Below, piece by piece: positions 15,873 through 17,622 of a stretch of DNA of 17,622 nt. Source of the DNA: Pseudomonadota bacterium. Its GTDB lineage: Bacteria > Pseudomonadota > Alphaproteobacteria > Rhizobiales > Rhizobiaceae. The translations under genes were made by a program, and so were the position numbers. Positions within the stretch are counted from its first letter, which is position 1; every line of letters starts with the position of its first letter. The stretch spans positions 1 through 17,622 of the forward strand of contig JAEWDP010000037.1 in NCBI GenBank assembly GCA_023390055.1, in the 5' to 3' direction. The notes under the pieces are model-generated. The model was not told the origin of the DNA. It worked only from the letters and a program-made list of their open reading frames with translations, and did not search any database.

Positions 15873-15973
15873 TCTGCACCTCCATCGAGGAAGGCGCGCT
15901 CGGCTGCAATGGCGAGAAGATTGTAAGCGCTAATTTTCTGTAGAACGTGCCGGGGCATGAAGTGTCCATCATG
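15869..15973 (-). pseudogene. Probable outer RitB-like recombinase, last 34 codons
   Basis: On the minus strand the frame reads HDGHFMPRHVLQKISAYN, then LLAIAAERAFLDGGAE and TGA, which overlaps the outer ritC start by ATGA. The position fits a ritB tail. GH begins 32 residues before the end versus 34 in the intact RitB, and the ISA...LLxxAxxR pattern lines up with LSA...LMxxAxxR. The residue aligned with the nucleophile Tyr is Lys, so the copy is decayed, frameshifted or misassigned. It is cut at 15973/15974 by the group II intron; the rest should lie beyond the intron and IS630, outside the window. Confidence 0.45.
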
Positions 15974-16589
15974 GTGCGACGTGAAGTCGCCTGAGTAATT
16001 GTTCAGAAAGGAGGAATCCATGAAATGAACCTGACGTTCCGTCGTCAGTAGTCTACCGGCACATGCGGGACGGGTAACGGTCCGGTGTGAAGCTGCCGGG
16101 ACAATGTAGTCCGGCCCCTGGGCCGTGCCAAAACCGTGAGGTCGAGGCATCATCTGCGAGCACCAATGTGGATGGGACGCTAGGCTGGACGGTAAGGCCA
16201 ACACATGTGAACTGTCGGTAAACGTCGTTAACGCTAACAAGCCAAAGGTGCTGACAGGCCTGAACCAACAGGTATGCGGTTGGTTACTCCTTTTTTGATT
16301 AGGGGTACACGGACATCAAGACCGCCGGCGAATAGACAGGGCCTAACCCGTCCGTGTTGCTCAGGTGGAACACGGTAAGCCCGAACTCCCGCCCGGAAAC
16401 AGGCAGGCCAACCGCAAGGAACGCTGTCGGGAGTGTGGGTAGAGGATGTCGGAGAAAGCGAAGGCCGGGCTGTAATGGCTCGGATAGGGGTTGAGGTTCG
16501 CCAATATTATCCCACCCGAAAGGGAGCAGACTTTCGATTGGTCTCTCATCGCGAGAGAATTTGTAGGACCCTCACAGGAGGAAAGGCAA
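15974..16589 (+). ncRNA. Group II intron RNA, 5' domains (I to part of IV)
   Basis: About 616 bases with no supported gene, starting at the GUGCG consensus and ending at the reverse transcriptase start. It is rich in self-complementary segments, for example ACACGGAC (16307-16314) with GTCCGTGT (16350-16357), as expected of ribozyme domain I-III helices. Open frames on either strand here are shadows. Individual domains and exon-binding sites cannot be fixed by eye. Confidence 0.75.
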
Positions 16590-17497
16590 ATGGCGGTCAT
16601 GACAATGACTGGCGCAGCCTCCCGCGGAGCATCGGACTGGAACCAGGTCGACTGGCGCAAGGTTCGACAATCCGTGCGACGGCTGCAGATGCGTATCGCG
16701 AAAGCAGTAAAGGAAGGCCGCTGGGGTAAGGTGAAAGCCTTGCAACGGCTGCTGACCCATTCGTTCAGCGGCAAGGCATTGGCCGTAAAGCGAGTGACCG
16801 AAAACCGAGGAAAGAAAACACCCGGAGTAGACCGGATTATCTGGGACACACCGCGGAAATGCGCCAAAGGCGTCTCGTCGCTCAAAAGGCGGGGCTATCG
16901 CCCGCTGCCGCTGAGACGGGTCTTCATCCCGAAGGCAAATGGAAAACTCAGGCCGCTAGGTATTCCCCCGATGATCGATCGGGCGATGCAGGCACTGCAT
17001 CCGCTCGCACTCGAACCCATCACGGAGACGACCGCAGACCCAAACTCGTATGGCTTTCGGCCGTATCGAGCCTCGCGTGACGCCGCCGAGCAGTGCTTCA
17101 AGGCGTTGTCTCGACGGAGGTCGGCGGGGTGGGTTCTGGACGCGGACATTGCCAGTTGCTTCGACGAAATAAGCAAGGACTGGCTGATCGCCAATATCCC
17201 TATGGATAAGGTGATCTTACGGAGATGGCTGGATGCTGGCTACATGCAGGATGGTGAATGGCGTGCGACACGGGCCGGTGTGCCCCAAGGGGGCATCGCC
17301 TCGCCAACGATCGCTAACGCAGCCTTGGATGGAATGGAGGCGGTGTGCAGGGTCACTTTGGCCTTCTGCATCGCAACAAACCAACCAAGGTTCACCTGAT
17401 ACGCTACGCCGATGACTTTGTTGTCACCGGTGCCTCGCAAGAGGTACTGGAAAAGGCGAAGTCCCTCATCGAGGACTTTCTGTCGGAAAGGGGGCTA
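16590..17497 (+). pseudogene. ltrA: Group II intron reverse transcriptase/maturase, frameshifted and truncated
   Basis: ATG 16590 has a strong GGAGGA site upstream (16577-16583). The N-terminus shows VRRLQMRIAKAVKEGRW, then LAVKRVTENRGKKTPGVDRI (RT0/1), IPKANGKLRPLGIPPMIDRA (RT2), NSYGFRPYRASRDAAEQC (RT3), LDADIASCFDEIS (RT4, first Asp) and GVPQGGIASPTIANAALDGM (RT5). After EAV near 17342 one base is missing: the frame goes on to a stop at 17399, while the true continuation, with KVHLIRYADDFVVTG (the YADD active site), lies in the -1 frame from about 17345. That frame keeps homology up to SERGLE at about 17500, then enters IS630 sequence and stops at 17527. The maturase and endonuclease domains are lost, so it is inactive. 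Confidence 0.85.
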
Positions 17498-17622
17498 GAG
17501 CGTCGGGCAAATTTCGTGAATCTTTAGGGGATTCCCTAGAGGGCGGGTTTCGTGGTGCTATGGGACAGGAGGTGATTCGATGTCCCACAGCTATTCTTTA
17601 GACCTTCGCCAGCGGATCGTTG
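17498..17622 (+). mobile_element. IS630-family element, left end (continues past window)
   Basis: Reverse-transcriptase homology stops after a TA dinucleotide (17496-17497), the usual IS630/Tc1-mariner target. Eighty-two bases of non-coding sequence, the presumed left inverted repeat region, then lead to the transposase start. The exact terminal repeat cannot be confirmed without the right end. Confidence 0.6.
17580..17622 (+). CDS. IS630-family transposase, N-terminal 14 codons
   Basis: An ATG at 17580 with a near-perfect AGGAGGTG site (17566-17573) opens the frame MSHSYSLDLRQRIV, which runs off the window. The YSLDLRxRIV start is typical of IS630-family transposases, which begin with a helix-turn-helix region. 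No catalytic residues are visible, so the family call rests on this N-terminus and the TA boundary. Confidence 0.65.
   Translation, partial: MSHSYSLDLRQRIV

Larger units (their letters stand above)
15974..17497 (+). mobile_element. Group II intron, 5' part, antisense to the gene it interrupts
   Basis: It begins with GTGCGAC, matching the GUGYG 5' consensus, followed by a structured non-coding region with family-like segments (GTGAAGTCGCC; GAGGAATCCATGAAATGAAC; CCGTCGTCAGTAGTCTACCG). A reverse transcriptase gene follows, as expected for an ORF inside domain IV. It is interrupted at about 17497 by IS630-family sequence, so domains V and VI and the 3' splice site are not seen. Because it lies on the strand opposite the host gene, it could not be spliced from that gene's mRNA. 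Confidence 0.8.

Noticed and set aside
15075..15926. Plus-strand open frame of 283 codons
   Set aside because: It is antisense to the outer ritC N-terminal part, which has a clear family match; this frame has none.
15963..16315. Possible exon-binding pair GTGTCC (15963-15968) with GGACAT (16311-16316)
   Set aside because: Only six pairs with a wobble, and the intron side also pairs in the 16307-16357 stem; too weak without a fold.
16053..16885. Minus-strand open frames over the intron
   Set aside because: They lie over the ribozyme region and the reverse transcriptase gene in antisense and show no family features.
10829..17622. CRISPR array or integron attC cluster among the repeats
   Set aside because: The repeats are terminal and inverted, not regularly spaced direct copies, and there are no Cas genes or IntI features.

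Overview
The window looks like an accessory region (genomic island or plasmid) of a proteobacterium, most likely an alphaproteobacterium. I base this on the gene families and codon habits (IS66, ISAs1, IS1634-like, IS630 and three-recombinase elements beside surface-sugar genes), not on a species-specific marker. No rRNA, tRNA, CRISPR array or replication origin is visible.

Layout. (1) 1-640 is insertion-sequence debris: the 3' end of an IS1634-like transposase gene on + and an N-terminal piece of an ISAs1-family transposase on -. (2) 806-10548 is a surface-glycan gene block. A lone SAM methyltransferase (+) converges on a minus-strand pair: a GtrB-like polyprenyl-phosphate glycosyltransferase preceded by an AT-rich GT-C-type membrane glycosyltransferase. 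Diverging from that pair is a + pair, a methyltransferase and a GtrA-like flippase. Next comes a minus-strand run of three genes: a Cys-rich methyltransferase, a 1057-residue methyltransferase/GT2/GT4 fusion, and an NAD-dependent sugar epimerase. The GtrA-, GtrB- and GT-C-like proteins resemble the three parts of a lipid-linked sugar-transfer (Gtr) system, split over divergent operons. Together with three further methyltransferase domains they suggest decoration of O-antigen or another exported polysaccharide.

(3) 10772-17622 is a stack of nested mobile elements. An IS66 element (tnpA, broken tnpB) is cut at about 11340 by the end of a recombinase-in-trio-like (RIT) element read on the minus strand. 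The ritC-like gene of that outer element is split by a second, apparently intact RIT element at 11636-15077 (ritA-ritB-ritC on +, joined by ATGA overlaps, bounded by 34-bp inverted repeats). The split falls in the codon for the second His of the HxxRH catalytic motif, and the two halves join in frame through an AGTG sequence found at both edges. The gene upstream of the outer ritC, probably ritB, is cut after its last 34 codons by a group II intron in antisense orientation (from 15974). The intron's reverse transcriptase is frameshifted and then cut by an IS630-family element starting near 17498, whose transposase runs off the window.

The most interesting features are the RIT-in-RIT insertion with its palindromic ends, the large methyltransferase-GT2-GT4 fusion, and the split Gtr-like system.
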